A stretch of DNA of 64,000 bases from Cryptomeria japonica (GCF_030272615.1 NC_081413.1:449420538-449484537), one strand, 5' to 3'; shown: positions 12,206 to 24,580, counted from the first letter of the stretch. Numbers and translations: made by a program. Notes: a model not told the origin generated them from the letters alone.

Positions 12206-13154
12206 TCATCTTAGGGCCTCCCTGTCTCCATCTTGATCATATGGGATTAGCTCCCTATCGATCGGTATCCACAGAATCCTGTATACATCCTCCAGGGTGA
12301 CTGTCATCTCACCCATCAGCACATGAAATGTGCAAGTCTCGGAGTTCCACCTCTCCGCCAGTGCAGTCAGCAATCCCATGTTCACCCAAAACTCAGGCAC
12401 ATATAGAATATGACTCAATCCCATAGCCTCAATCATAGCTCAGTCCTTGGTTGTCAACTCAGGTCGCAACCTCTAAGTCGATGGGAATCTCTCCCGTGAC
12501 TCCAGCATAGGCAAATACTCCTGCAGTCACACAAATCAATCATCTCAGTCCTAGTTACACTCATTGTTCATCACAAAGTGTTGCTTCTATCCTAGTGGTA
12601 CTCCTTGTTAATCACAAAGTACTATGTGTTTGGCACTCCCTGTTCATCACAAAGTGCTGCTCACATTTGCACTCACTGTTCATCACAAAGTGCTTCTCAT
12701 ATTTTAGTACTCCCTATTCATCACAAAGTACTATATCTTGGTACTCACTGTTCATCACAAAGTGCCTTGATCTATCTTATCCTAGGGCCTATGCTTGAGT
12801 GAATCCTCTTGAGTAGTTTCTTAATTGGCAACGTATGTTCTATCATAGAATTGTCAATCCTAGCCCTATTTGTTATCCTAGTATTCCCTAGAGGACCTGC
12901 TTGAGTGTATCCTCTCAGCAGCTTATCTAATCGACAGTGTATGTTCATCACAAAACTGCCGATTTGACCTAGAAGACACAAATTTACATTTTTTGGACCC
13001 TATTCTAAGTGCATTTATTACATTACCTAGCATGCATTAATGACAACAATAAATGCATCAAAGTACAAGGAGGTTTTGCAGTACTTACCGGCTCTCCTGC
13101 CTCTGCTGGCCTCTGAAATCGGCGAACGCGGTCGAATTTGTGAACAAAAGCCAT
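12206..13154 (-). pseudogene. Antisense plant-mobile-domain gene fragment in Tat1
   Basis: Runs opposite to Tat1. Predicted exon 1 is 13154 to 13089 (66 bases, MAFVHKFDRVRRFQRPAEAG...) with a GTAAGT donor. The intron is 13088-12521. Exon 2 starts at 12520 after TGCAG and reads EYLPMLESR, then, after an in-frame TAG, GLLTALAERW, TCTFHVLMGEMTVTLEDV and IPIDRELI. The GEMTVTL-DV motif is characteristic of the plant mobile domain (PMD, aminotransferase-like). The reading frame fails after about 12206, and the C-terminal half present in Tat2 is deleted. Exon 1 length, donor and acceptor match the Tat2 copy. Antisense extra ORFs downstream of integrase are known in Tat/Ogre-type elements. Confidence 0.75.
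12560..12775 (-). repeat. Minisatellite in the antisense gene intron (Tat1)
   Basis: About six copies of a 36-48-base unit built on TTCATCACAAAGTGCT (plus strand), lying inside the predicted intron. The same motif, as CACTTTGTGATGAACAG on the sense strand of the antisense gene, forms an array in Tat2 (42840-43140). Confidence 0.85.
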
Positions 13155-13493
13155 CGCTGCTGACTGCTGCTACTCTTTTCTCTCTCTGCACTCTAATCTC
13201 ATGGATGTGTAGATGACAATGAGGATGTATTTTCCCTCATGGTCTATCTTATAGACTGCCCTAGCCATCATTTCCCAAGTTAGTTTTCATTATCCTGTGA
13301 CTCTATAACTTTATCCGGTCAGTCCATTCTAGCCTTACTTTCTTATCAAGAGATTGTCTACAATCTTTTCAGACATTTTCATCCAATCTCTCGAGGGGGC
13401 ATATCATTCCCATGTTGGGGCAACTCTGTATCAGTTCATATTATCTTCTTTGAAACAACGCGACAAGCCGCATTGTCTCAAAGAGGGGCAAAA

Positions 13494-14275
13494 TGTAGAC
13501 ACCCAAAATTGTCATGTCTAATTAAATAAATATTTTATTTATTTAATTATCTAAGCTTAATTCTTCTATTAATTAAAAAAATCTTTATTTATTTAATTAA
13601 TTCATTTATCCTCTTCTAGCCTTATTTCTCATTTAAATAAATACATTTATTTATTTAAATTATCCTTTTCCTAAATTAAATAAATATTTTATTTATTTAA
13701 TTATCCCACTTCTTCTATTAATTAAATAAATCTTTATTTATTTAATTAATTCATTAACCTTTTCCACCTATGACACATGTCATTCATCTCTTAATTCATA
13801 CACTACCTACCCCTTTCATTATTTTATTATTTCTTTTACCTACCCTCTAATCATAGCCGACCTCCTTTTACACCTCTCAATCTTATCCCTCCATTTCATA
13901 TAGTGTCTTCTATATAAGGAGATGCTTCCTTCATTATCAAACCCTAATCGTTCTATGCATTCTAATCATCTTTTATGCACTTGACTACACTACGATCCTA
14001 CTAGCAACCACATTCCGTTCTTTGTTGAGCTCTTGTGCACATAAAATCTGAGAGCAAATATAGCAAGCAAGATCAATGGAGATAGGAAGAATGGAGATCC
14101 AAACCCTATTGGACATGTGATGGTATAATCTTTGTGATTTCGTTTGATTTGCATTGTCTTAGGTAATCTTCATATGTTATGGTGGATCTTTGTTGTTGTT
14201 AGGCTAGGGTTTTGTGGTTGAATTCATTTAACCTTTCAATATCATTATTATTGTTATCTATTTTCACCATATACA
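13494..14275 (+). repeat. 3' LTR of Tat1
   Basis: 782 bp, same termini as 2936-3717, preceded by the polypurine tract AAGAGGGGCAAAA (13481-13493) and followed by the duplication CCCAT. Most differences from the 5' LTR are single substitutions; one cluster changes the AT-rich run. Confidence 0.93.
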
Positions 14276-16823
14276 CCCATTTATGCTCTTCTTTTTTCCA
14301 TGGCACAATTTAATTCTAAATCTCTGCAATGAGGCTTTGCATCTCATCGCATAACTTCCTAGAGCTTGTGATATATTTTCCACCATCTTTAATCACTCCT
14401 TCAATCCATTTCTCCATAGCCCCCATGATGATTTTGGCTTGCTGAACTTGACCCATCAGCTTCTTGTTCTCTGGCATAGTAGGGTCAAAAATTTCTGAAG
14501 CATGTGATATGGGAAGTGCTCCAAAACAACCTATACTATCAATGAATTGAGCAAGAATTTTGATATACCGCTTCAGCTCTCTTTTATCCTACCCATCTTT
14601 TTCTGACCTGGTGAGCATCTTCTTAGCTTATACTTCGAAAAGGTGATTATCCAAATCCCTACTCATGTTCTCAAGCTCCACTTTGGTAATCTCAAAGTCC
14701 TGTGCATTTACCTCCTTATTATCATCTTTGGGTTTGTAAGAAGCAATTTCGGCAAGCCAATTCTCAGTCTCTTCATTAGCATCCAATTTGGCAGTTGTTT
14801 TGAACTTCTTTTGCTTGGGACCCTTCTCTGTGTATTTAACCACAATGTCCTAAATCGGGATGGTCATTGGAATGAAACTCCATTTCTTGCTTACGGAAGT
14901 GGTTGGCCATTTAGGAGTTGCACTTGAACTAGTTGTTCCTCTGATCACCTTAGGTGGTGGCATCATGGCTATAGTGACTGCATGAGATTCCATGGTGTTG
15001 ACAATGTCGCTGTCAAGGTCCTTGACTTCAATAATCTAAGCATCAAGGATTTTGTCTTTTACCTCTGTGTCTCTGACTTGGTCCATTTTCTTTTGCACAG
15101 CACTCTGTGACCTTGTATATCGAGGAGCAGAAAAGTCCAATGCCAGATTGGGCTTGTGCTTGGTGTGAGATGGCTTCTTATCTTTACCTGCATGAACAGG
15201 CATAGAAGTCAGGTTAGAAAAATGTTTTGGGGAACGTAGAGCAACCTCACTATCTCTTGCAGGACCAATCTTGATGCCTATTTTCATTGCTCTTCTCTTG
15301 TTAACCCATTGTGTGGTTCTTTCCAAGACCCTCTTTGTTTCAAGCTGTATGCCATCCTCTTCTTCCACATCCCAATTAATGTAGGACGTTTGGGGTTCAT
15401 CTTGGTCTTGATATCTAGGTTCAAAGAGCTCTAGATAAACCTCTTGGATTCCCCTTATATCAAGTTTCACCTGTAGTGAAACTACCTGTTCCAGAACCAT
15501 TCTCATGTTTGCTATTTTGAACACTTCAAGCTCATTATTGCAATCTTCTCAAAAGTCCTCCAGGTGTGGGATTGGAAGGTGCGGCATCAAACCAAGACTT
15601 TATGAGAAATCTTTATTGTCAAAGCCCTTTCTTTCATGATAGAGTGAAAAATTGAAGTTCTTCAAGTTGGCTCCAATGCTTAAAGCATTTGACATTGAAC
15701 TGCAAGATAAAATACACAATTGAATAGGAAAATAATCCTCCCATTTATCTCTGGGTTGAGCCTTCTTAATTATGGTAGCCAACTACCTACAACTTTCAAC
15801 AAGAACAAAATAATTCGAACAAAAACGAGGAAGTCTGAAAGGCTCTTCCTCAAAACCACCTACTCTTATGTAACAAAAATGAGGAAACTGAACAAAGAAA
15901 CTACCATATCTCTTCACTAATGCCTGTGCATCTTCAGGCATCCTCTTGGTTTTCATGTTCTTTAACTAATAACATAAATCTCCGAGGAAAGCATTATGTA
16001 CTCTCCTAAAATCTTGCAATGCATTATCTTTTTCTAACATGGGGTAAAAGTCATACACATAAATCTCTCCCTCAGCAAGCTGCCTAGGTATTCCCACTAT
16101 CTCTTTAACACATGCCACGCAATATATCAGATATGAGGACATAAAGAAATTTTGCTTGAACTTCTTCGCCATGCTCAATTGTTCCCTCATGGAGTCGGCA
16201 ATAAACTCTTCCCAGTTGAGATACTGCTTTCCTTTCAGCACGAGTTGTACATAATAGTAGATCCAATCATCAAAACTGTAGGCCTCAGTTGAACCTCTAA
16301 CTCAGTGTAGTAGTAACATGACATCATGGATGTGGGGAAGCATGTGATTCTTTTTGGGATACTTGGGTAATCTGGAGCCACCCCTATGAGGAACCTTCAA
16401 CCAATACTTTGCAATATTATTCTGGTGTCCAGTTTTATTTGCATTGAACTTGATGATTGATTGGGTGGGAGAAAAATTTGACAACTGATAATCAAGCAAT
16501 TTGAAAATGGAGGAAATAACTTCTCTGTTAATTGCAAGGAGGGTTTCACCATTATTCCTCTTGATAGTTTCAAAGATAGGATCATATCTCGCAATACACT
16601 CCCTAACTAGTTCTGGGCAAGGGACAACAGGGGGAAAAGTTTTCGCTTCTATGAGACCACTACTTAGAATTTCTAAACCAAATGAACTGTCAATTCCTTT
16701 AAACACCCTTTTCTTTAAAACTTCCAAATTTTCTCCTTCAAGTCTGTATCACTGACTATGGGCTTTGTACATGTAGGACTGAAAATATTCCCGAAAAGGT
16801 GCAGTTTGGACTTCATAATTCAT
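14276..16823 (-). pseudogene. Unknown ORF family H1, N-terminal and middle parts
   Basis: A long minus-strand ORF broken into pieces: 16823 (MNYEVQTAPFREYF) to 16302, 16241-15966, 15782-15600, 15524-15036 and 14843-14628, then on to 14276 and across Tat1. Recognisable blocks are GLEILSSGLIEAKTFPPVV, LNWEEFIADSMREQLSMA, a Gly-Phe-Glu-rich strand (VGGFEEEPFRLPRF), DKWEDYFPIQLCILSCSS and a basic middle (KKPSHTKHKPNL). Most breaks are single nonsense changes from CAG, CAA or TGG codons, so the ORF was once continuous and roughly 1000 residues long. No domain I know fits. It might be cargo of a non-autonomous LTR element or a TE-derived gene family. The GFE-P-LP block also occurs in H2 (GFEGSPYMLPKL). 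Confidence 0.55.
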
Positions 16824-17275
16824 AAACAACAACCCTTATTTTCTCCAACAAATTTTGTTACGAGAGAGAAAAGTAGGTAAAAATCATTGGAGAAGAAAGG
16901 AAAGAAACTCACCTTCAGAGTTGAGACTAATCGAATGACTACCAGCAAACAAACCTACTATCAAAAACTCCGCAGCAATGAAGAACAAGTTTCAGAAATT
17001 AATCACTTGATACCTTATAGCAAAAAGAAGTGATACAAACTTATTTAGTGCATTAATTCCAATTGTCAACTAAAATGTACTGAGCATTGGGATTGGATAT
17101 CACACGCGTGCATTGAATGCATGATGGTGTTTTTGGAGTAACTGCGAATTCCCAAAAATGATTACTTGCCTTGAAAACTCAACCAGCTGACGTCACCTGA
17201 GATATGGTTCAATCTTCATCATACTTAGCAATAAATGCACCATCATGTCCCTTAGCCCATGGGACCCACCTGATT
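16824..17275 (-). other. 5' region of H1 with possible splice donor
   Basis: Upstream of the H1 start on the minus strand. A good donor (CTGAAG then GTGAGT) sits at 16911-16912, which suggests a 5' untranslated exon. A TATA-like box, GTATAAAAGG, lies further upstream (17540-17552). No long ORF with a recognisable product is present; 17193-17453 has no domain. Whether this is an LTR or an ordinary gene promoter is not settled. Confidence 0.4.
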
Positions 17276-17687
17276 TGAACACGCATGAACAACTTGAATT
17301 GACTTCATGAGAGTTCAGGTAGTTCAAGGTGTACACTGTGCCAAGAAAATTCTTTTTGAAAGGATTAACTCTGTTAAGTGCTGCTGATCTTTTGAACTTC
17401 ATTGAACATGTTGAACACCACTGAACTATTTGAGCAAGGTTCAAAGGGTTCACGGCCTAGAGAAGGAGGATATAACACATAATATGCGACCATGAAACAG
17501 AACTACTGCAAAACACTTGAGTGAATGTTAGCAGGAAAACCTTTTATACACCTTAGAACCTGCGGAACCTAAATGAACATTATGAACTCCCTTCAAAATG
17601 GTTCAATGAGTTCATGGGGTTCAAATAGACCATTAAAACTTGGCATTACAGATTAAGAGACAATTTATAAATGGATTAGGGATTGAA
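17276..17687. repeat. Phased cluster of GTTCA/TGAAC motifs
   Basis: I count 16 copies of TGAAC or its complement GTTCA in 412 bp, starting at 17276, 17286, 17313, 17322, 17393, 17403, 17412, 17422, 17439, 17448, 17574, 17583, 17601, 17610, 17620 and 17683. Within groups the spacing is 9 or 10 bases, about one helical turn. Fewer than one copy would be expected by chance. The cluster surrounds the TATA-like box at 17540-17552. It could be a decayed minisatellite with a 9-10-base unit or an array of protein-binding sites. Confidence 0.8.
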
Positions 17688-18311
17688 CCAAGAAATTTTT
17701 AGAAAGATAAGGACTCAAATAAAATTTTGTAGGGTGACTTACTCTTGTTATGAAGGATGAATGACAAGATAACATTAGTCTTATTTAATTTTAAGTCTAC
17801 TCTGAAAGACCAATAAGACAATCTGAAACTTCCCAACCAACTTTTCAAACTGATGCTCAAACTTGAAATTAGTCTGAATCATAATAGTATAAGATAGCAC
17901 ATTGACTCAATCTAATAAAATAGATTTATCACATGGAAATAATCAATCAATTGAAAAGAATATACCATTTATAATGAAGAACACTTGAAATTTATATTGA
18001 AAATAGATAATCAAACCAGTTGATTTCAATATTTATCATCCATGAACTTTGATATTTCCAGAAAACAAACTGCATAAGTGTTGTATAAAATTGTCTTGAT
18101 AAGATCATAAAACTTGAGGTATCTCCCCCACTTGTTCTAAGAGATCCTCCATTTATAGATGATGATTCAATTTGAAAGTGAAAGGGCATTGCCCTTTCAT
18201 TAAAACTAAAACTAAAAAAAAATAACTAAAAACTAACTTCCTAAGAATTGTCTTTACAATATGAACATATTATAAAAACATAGAAAAACATGACTCTGGG
18301 CTCCAACTTAG
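17688..18311. other. Spacer between H1 and H2
   Basis: AT-rich, no gene seen. It holds a perfect inverted repeat, AAAGGGCATTGCCCTTT (about 18181-18197). It also holds, on the minus strand, a purine tract AGTGGGGGAGATACC (about 18124-18139) that resembles the polypurine tracts of NA1 and NA2, but no LTR boundary could be placed after it. Confidence 0.4.
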
Positions 18312-20267
18312 ATATCAGGTCTTGTCTCCCAACATCTTTGCACATTTTTGGATATGCTCCAAGTCCTTCTCGAACTTATATATGTCTGCATCGTGGATGA
18401 TATCCCTGACAATGGCTTGATGCGTGACAAAGTTTTCCATCTGTTTCATAGTCTCTTTCAATTCAATTCCATCATTTTGGGCAATATCAAGGGTGACATT
18501 GAGAAGACTACAACATTTTGAGATCCATACATCTTTATCCTTTAGCTCAACCTTCTGATCAGTTAACTGTGGGAAACCATGCTGAACAGTGTCTTTGCAT
18601 TCATCATATTCAAATTGTAATTGTTCATCAAATTTATTGTGTTTAGCTAGCAACCTCTTTATTTTTTCAATTTCTTCTATTTCTGCTTTGGCCATTGTTT
18701 TATCATGCAACCTTGTTCCCAATCTGTTTGAAATTCTGTTGTGTGAAACTGCATTGTCCATGTTCTTTTCAAACACTGTCCAAAATTCTTTCAGAAAGCC
18801 TTGTAAAACCTCAAATCTTTTAGTTAGTAATACACCACCAGTATCTGCCCTCACACTTTGCATCTATTTTAATATCCTTTTATTTTCTTGCTGCAACTCC
18901 TCACATTTTTTCTTCCATTGAGAGCTATCCGGAGTAAGAACCATTGGCACTTGTTGCCCACTTCTCCTTAGAGTTTCTTCACACAATGCTTTGTACTGGT
19001 TCGTCTCCCTCACAACTCTGACCATCTATGCTTTATTGAATTTTGAAATATCCACTCTGATATCAGTAGAAACAATTGGATCAATTTCACCAACTTTTAG
19101 TTTCATCATATGGCCAAATGCCTTATCAACATCAATGATCTTTGGCCTCTTGTGGGGAGGGTACAGAACCCATAACCTCAAAGATTCCTCATCTTGATCA
19201 AATCTTGAACCAATAAATACATCATTTACACCTTGTATATATAATTTGAATTCCTTGTTTTTTGAATGCAATAAACTGTCAAAGATAAAAGAAGCACTGA
19301 GGTCCCATCCGTGAAACAAAATCACCCTAGCCTCTGTAAGAATTTGCCTCCCCTTTTGAGGGTTCATTGTGATTATCTATACATCAATTTAATCTTTCAA
19401 TTTCTTTAACAACTCAGCCTCATTATCGGACATTATGTTGGGAATAGAGTCCCTCAATTTCTTCCCTTCAAAATTGTACAAGAATGTTTTAAATTCTTTG
19501 GAATGAATAAAAACATCATCAACAAAAAAAGAAGAAAACTCATCTAATCTAGAGTCAACATGAAATTCTAATATTGTCTCTATTTGGCCCTGCATGTTTG
19601 GCTCTTCTTCCTTCTCTGGGACTTGCCATCTAGAGACAACTGCATTATCATCAGATTCACTTTCTGCCTCCTCCTTGATTTCAATTTCCTGGAGTCTCTG
19701 TCTCTTTTCTGCTAGTTCATTATTCAGCTGATCAATTACCTCTTTGGCCTCTGCATCCTCCATGTTCCTGAAGACATCTTCAGCCTCAATACTGACATGC
19801 AGATAACCTCCCAAGTTTTGGCTCTTCTTGCAAGACTGAATGTATCCTTCAGGATCATAGTTTTTCCTGGCATAATGCTCATACAAATTGTATTCTTCTA
19901 TCAGGTTCTTATCAATTATTTCATAAGCTTTGGTTGACACTATGGTGAAATCACCAAAACTCAGTGTCCCAAGAAGAAAGGCTTGCTTACGCATATTTGC
20001 AAAATGTTTATCATTGGACACACTCAATTGCCTCACAATCTCTAGATAAGCTATTATGTCTGGTACTAGTTTTGGCAGCATGTAGGGGCTCCCCTCAAAT
20101 CCATATACTCTAAAACATGTAAAATCCTTATTCACAAACCAATCCCCCCAGTTATGATCAACAATATGTCTTTCATCATAATCCCTTGGTCTTAGGAATC
20201 TCTTGATCTCATTAGAGACAGACCCTTCCCATGAAATCCCATACATTTGGTACAATGGCATCATGAT
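18312..20267 (-). pseudogene. Unknown ORF family H2, C-terminal part
   Basis: Continues H2 after the NA1 insertion. The largest open stretch (about 20267 to 19389) reads MYGISWEGSVSNEIKRFL, HNWGDWFVNKDFTCFRVYGF, EGSPYMLPKLVPDIIAYLE, an acidic coiled-coil-like section (EVIDQLNNELAEKRQRLQE) and an aromatic C-terminal part. Further pieces follow at 19367-19026 (ILFHGWDLSASFIFDSLL, LRLWVLYPPHKRPK) and 18863-18315 (helical, Lys/Glu-rich, ending KMLGDKT). Breaks between pieces are single stops. The upstream half is at 26922-27880, beyond NA1. The product is unrecognised. No RT, integrase or protease motif is present. It resembles H1 in size, composition and one short block. Confidence 0.55.
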
Positions 20268-21072
20268 TTTTAGGGGTCCCATAGATACTGAGAGGGGGGG
20301 GTGAATCAGTATCTAACCGGTAATAAGAATTTCTTAAGTTAAAACATGCAGAACATAATATAACAGTGTACCGGTATGCAAGAAATAATGCAATAAACAG
20401 AATCAAGAATATCCACATGAAAAGTACACCATAACACAAGATGTTTAATGAGGAAACTTGGTGTGGGAAAAACCTCGGTGGGATTTGTGACCCACAATAT
20501 TCACTCACTGGCCAATAAGAGAATATTACTTACAATAGGGGCCTGCACATGCAAGAAGGCCAACTACCTAGAGCTCACTGCTCAATGGGAAGTCACACTG
20601 ACTTACAATAAGGATTATACAAATCCAATAACTTGTACTGCTTTACAATAGCATCTTCAATGCTAGATTCAGTACCGGTTCCTGGTCTGTTCTTTACATA
20701 TACCCTTTGACTTATATTTCGCACATTAGGTCTGCCTAATATTTTCCTTAACACTTTTTCAACCTCCTCTAAATGTCTACAATGATCTCCTTTATATATA
20801 AGAGTCATTTTACAATTTGCCAAGTCGGCTTACAATAATAAACATAATATTGTATAACAAAAATCTTGTCAGCCTCTATGTCGGTATACTTGTTTTCTTC
20901 TCTGTCGATGCCGATGTCTTGAGTGTGATCTGTTGATGTCGGTGCACTATCTTGTCAGTGTAATGCTTTGCCAGTATAATGTCTTGTTGGTGCCATAGGA
21001 TTGCAAGTTTTCCATCAATGACAAAACCTTCAATCACATACAATGTTTCATTGGAGTGTGCATATGCCAACA
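20268..21072 (-). repeat. 3' LTR of NA1
   Basis: 805 bp. On the minus strand it starts TGTTGGCATATGCACACTCC and ends ...GACCCCTAAAA, the last bases having mutated from CTAACA. A TATA-like box (TATATATAAAGG) lies at about 20789-20800. The polypurine tract AAAGGGGGAGAT is directly upstream (21073-21084). Confidence 0.93.
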
Positions 21073-21314
21073 ATCTCCCCCTTTGGCATTGATGGCAACA
21101 CTCATGAGAAATTTCAAAAAGTATCCAAAATGTGTAGTCCAAAAATGTTACCAAAAATGTTTATCAAAAATGTGAGAGCTCCCCTTGAGCATATGATTCT
21201 TGTGTTTTGAATTTTCTCATCCTAATTCTACTCCCCCTTTGACATCAATGACAAAGGTTGTCAAGATGTCAGTAGAGTTTGTAGTTTCATCTATCCATAA
21301 TCTCAACCTTGTAG

Positions 21315-24300
21315 CTAGGTAGTTATAATCTGAAAAAGATCTCCCAAAATTAAGTTTATACTATCCATAAACTTCTTACTATCCTTTATTGTTGTCTCAG
21401 TTCTCTTCACTATACTGGTGAGATGCTGCAAATGCTCTGCCGATGTTTTCCTTCCCTGTGTTAATGCCTCAGAAATTTCCTTCCGTAGAGATGCTAAATA
21501 GTCCAATATTGGACTTAGTTTAGATCTCAAATGTTTTGCCTTGTTTATTATTCTTTCTTTCTCTCTTTCCAATTTGAGTAGTTCTTCCTCAAAATTTTCT
21601 ATCTTCTCTTCAAATACTGATAGTGTATTAGGTGAGTTGACAAAGCTGTCTGCAAGTTTATTTATCTCATCCTATGCCTTGCTTATTTTCTTGTCAATAT
21701 CTATAGTCAAAAAGTTTGTTTTACATGTATCTTTATACAGATTTTTGTATTCTTTCAACAAATTACATAGTTCCAGTAGAAGTGTGTCAAAATCTCTATT
21801 ACACTTCTTTATTTCCTCATCAAAGAATTTCTGTTTTTCAATTTCTACCTTATCCTTCACTGATTCTTCCTTTATTTTCTCAATATTTTCTGAGATATAT
21901 TTACACAATGTATCCAATTGTCCTAAAGAATCTTTATTATCTATATTACAGTTGGGAGCTATTACCTTCAAAATTGGTATAGAATCATCAATTGCTTTGT
22001 AAGCCTGTGAGTTGTAGTCAGTTATTTTCTTGATAGAATCAAGTAATACCTTAGTCACATTTGTTGATTTGAATGCTGATGATGATCCAACAATCTGAGT
22101 ACTGATGGATGTAACCATGCTTGTATTGACCTCTGGTAGGTTAGTTTGTGTCTGCATTTCTTTAAGCACTGGTTTTCCTACTTCACTAGTTACCAGTGGC
22201 ACTGTTTCCTTATGTACCTGTTCTGGTTGTTATTGTTCTGAAGCCTTTTGCTCTGTTTGTTTCTATGTATGTTGAATTGCCTCAGTCTGTGACTTAGTCT
22301 TTGCCTTTTAATCTTTATCTTCTGCCCGTTTATCAGTTTCCCCTGCTACCGGAGGCTCACTAGCCATATCTGACTTTTCAGTTGTATCTTTCTCTACTAC
22401 TATGTTGATCTTCTGAGTTTCAACATCCACAATGTATAGGACTTCAGAATTAGGATTATTATCCTCTACATCCATACTCTTGGCTACTGAGTGATCTTTA
22501 GTAGTTGTTTTTTTCACCGGTGGAGTATTTAAATAAGGTGGGGGTAAGTTGTCTTTAACTTTGATGCTTGGTGGTCCACCAACTTGACCTTTCTCCTTGT
22601 CTCTATCTTTCTGATATACCTTTATAGGTTTAGGGTTCCTGTACTCTTCTTGTTTTTCTTTGTCAACCAGGAATATATCCCATCCATCTTCTATTTCCTC
22701 TATCACTTCATTAACTCATCCTGCCATTAGTGAAATATGCCGGTGTGCAGTAGAGAATACTGACCGGTTTGCTTGAGCAATCAAATCATCAATTTCTTTT
22801 GGAGAGTTTACCAAATATACAACAAGTAGCTTCTCAATTTTTATTTTCTTATCTAATTCTATCACTGCTTGCCTTCTGGCCTCAAGTCTTTTGAATAATT
22901 CATTAGGAATTTCATTTACTACTTCCATCAAGAATTTCTTGTACATGTCCATATGCAATATAACACTGTTCTCAACTTTCTCTTTCTCATCAGCTGTTAC
23001 AGTGTCATAAATTTTCTCTATGTTCTTCAGTTTTCCTTCCTCTATGATTTCATTTAGCAGTACATCAAGAGGGGCCAAGCCTCTATTTGTCCTTTTCTTC
23101 TTCTTAGGTGTCAGTTTCTTCTTTGGTGTGGCCTTTCTAACCGGAGATCTCACTGCTTGTTGCTTTTGCCTTGTTCTTCTAGGTGAAGGTGTGGTTGCCA
23201 ATGAGGGATCTCTTTTTCTTACAACTCTTTTAAAAGTTGCTGGCATGTCACCTTCTAAAGAGGTACCTATTGGTGATAGATGAGTTTCAGGTTGTTGAGC
23301 TGCCAATTCATCCTCTGTTATGCCGGTTTTCTTCAATACATCTTCCTTAATGGCTTTTGCTTGTCTAGACCCTTTCCTTACAAATGCCTCAACCTTCTTT
23401 ACTCTTTTCTTTGATTGTATTTGGCTTTCTATAGTCTTAGCACTACCAAATACTTCTTCCTTAGGTTCATTGGGGGCTTCCAGAAGTGCTTTAGCATATG
23501 TTTCAACTATGTGATCATCTATTTCATAGCCCATCTCAGTTACCCAAATTGTCCTTGGGATGACCGTTGACCTCCAGATTTCATCTTTCTTAATAACAAA
23601 GCATATATCATCTTTGTATTTGTCTACTATTTTCTAAGATAACCTTTCTCTTTTCTTCATTTTGGTCTTTAATGCTTGAAAGAAGTCATCAATATTGTTT
23701 TCCTTGTTCTCACCCATGTTATTGAATAGTTTAGTCAATTGTTTTCCTACTGGTATGTCATATCCAAGTTCTTTATAACCTATACTAAGAACCTATTTTG
23801 TTATGTGTAGCATTAGGCATACTAACAAATTTCCAAATCTGAAAGTTCCTTTCTTGTCCTTCTTGATCTTTCCAAGGTTGTCAATTAGTTCATCCTTTAA
23901 CCATTCACATATGTCAATTTTTGCATTGTCTATTACCATATCATAAGCACTGTTAATGCATAAACTTGAAACTAAATTAAGTCTATTAGCATGAGTGGAT
24001 TTATAACCTAATATCATACTGATGAATCTCACATTGATATCTTTTACATCATTAACCCTTAGAGACCTCTTGTTGAATGTTGCACCAGTTAGTTTTATAA
24101 CTAGGTCATTAGGAACCTTCTTGGTTTTATCTGGTCTCTTACCGGTGGTCGGTAACCCTGTGACAGCTTTCATAGCTTCCTTGGTGATCTTATGGATTGC
24201 ATCTAACCAGAAAAATTCTCCATGTACTCTGCTTAAGACTATCCTAATCACATCCTTAGGAAATTCAAGAATGCTAAGGATTTCTGTAAATCCTAGGGTT

Positions 24301-24580
24301 TCAATAATCTTGTGTTCATCTTTAACATTGCTGGTGTTATCACATATCATGGTTTTATACATGGTTTTGATTTCCTCATCTCCTAACTCTTGAATGTTGT
24401 AGTGGATGTACATTCGGGGGTCTTCAGCATAAACAACTCCCTTAGGAATTTGAGAAAATGCACCTAAGGTATCATCCTTGTTTGCTATCTTGGGAACTAA
24501 CTGAAATATGCGCCTAGGTCTTTTTATTCGTCAACAACAGTAGGGTTTGCTATGTATTCAATTGCAGAGGTGGATGCCAT
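21315..24580 (-). pseudogene. NA1 ORF2: long protein of unknown function
   Basis: Starts MASTSAIEYIANPTVV at 24580 and ends LGDLFQIITT at about 21315, roughly 1080 codons with about seven breaks. The N-terminal domain (24413-23793) contains LSRVHGEFFWLDAIHK, AMKAVTGLPTTGKRPDKTKK, LTGATFNKRSLRVNDVKD, FISMILGYKSTHANRLN and ICEWLKDELIDNLGKI. A Lys/Arg-rich, probably nuclear-targeting middle follows (TPKKKLTPKKKKRTNRG). The C-terminal third (22202-21315) is rich in Glu and Lys and probably forms coiled coils. NA2 carries the same protein in the same order (34315-37630). The pattern HGEF-WL...VTGLP recalls TE-associated plant proteins, but I do not recognise a named family. It has no polymerase or integrase motif. 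Confidence 0.65.

Larger units (their letters stand above)
2936..14275 (+). mobile_element. Tat1: Tat-type Ty3/gypsy element with pol deleted
   Basis: A complete 11.3-kb insertion with two 782-bp LTRs (2936-3717, 13494-14275), both TGTAGACACCC...CACCATATACA, flanked by the perfect 5-bp duplication CCCAT (2931-2935 and 14276-14280). Inside are a PBS (3721), a repeated leader, gag, protease, a segment of unknown origin, the integrase C-terminal tail, a long 3' region with an antisense plant-mobile-domain gene fragment, and a polypurine tract (AAGAGGGGCAAAA, ending at 13493). RT, RNase H and the integrase core are absent. LTR ends, gag, protease and the antisense gene match Tat2 (41099-57313). 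It is inserted in ORF H1. Confidence 0.93.

Noticed and set aside
18181-18197. Helitron 3' hairpin
   Set aside because: The expected CTRRT terminus does not follow on either strand and no Rep/helicase sequence is nearby.
20593-20823. 76-codon ORF repeated at 26437-26667
   Set aside because: It lies entirely in the NA1 LTRs; duplication reflects the LTR pair.
23020-24393. Plus-strand ORFs inside NA1 (23020-23283, 23320-23514, 24022-24393)
   Set aside because: Antisense shadows of NA1 ORF2.
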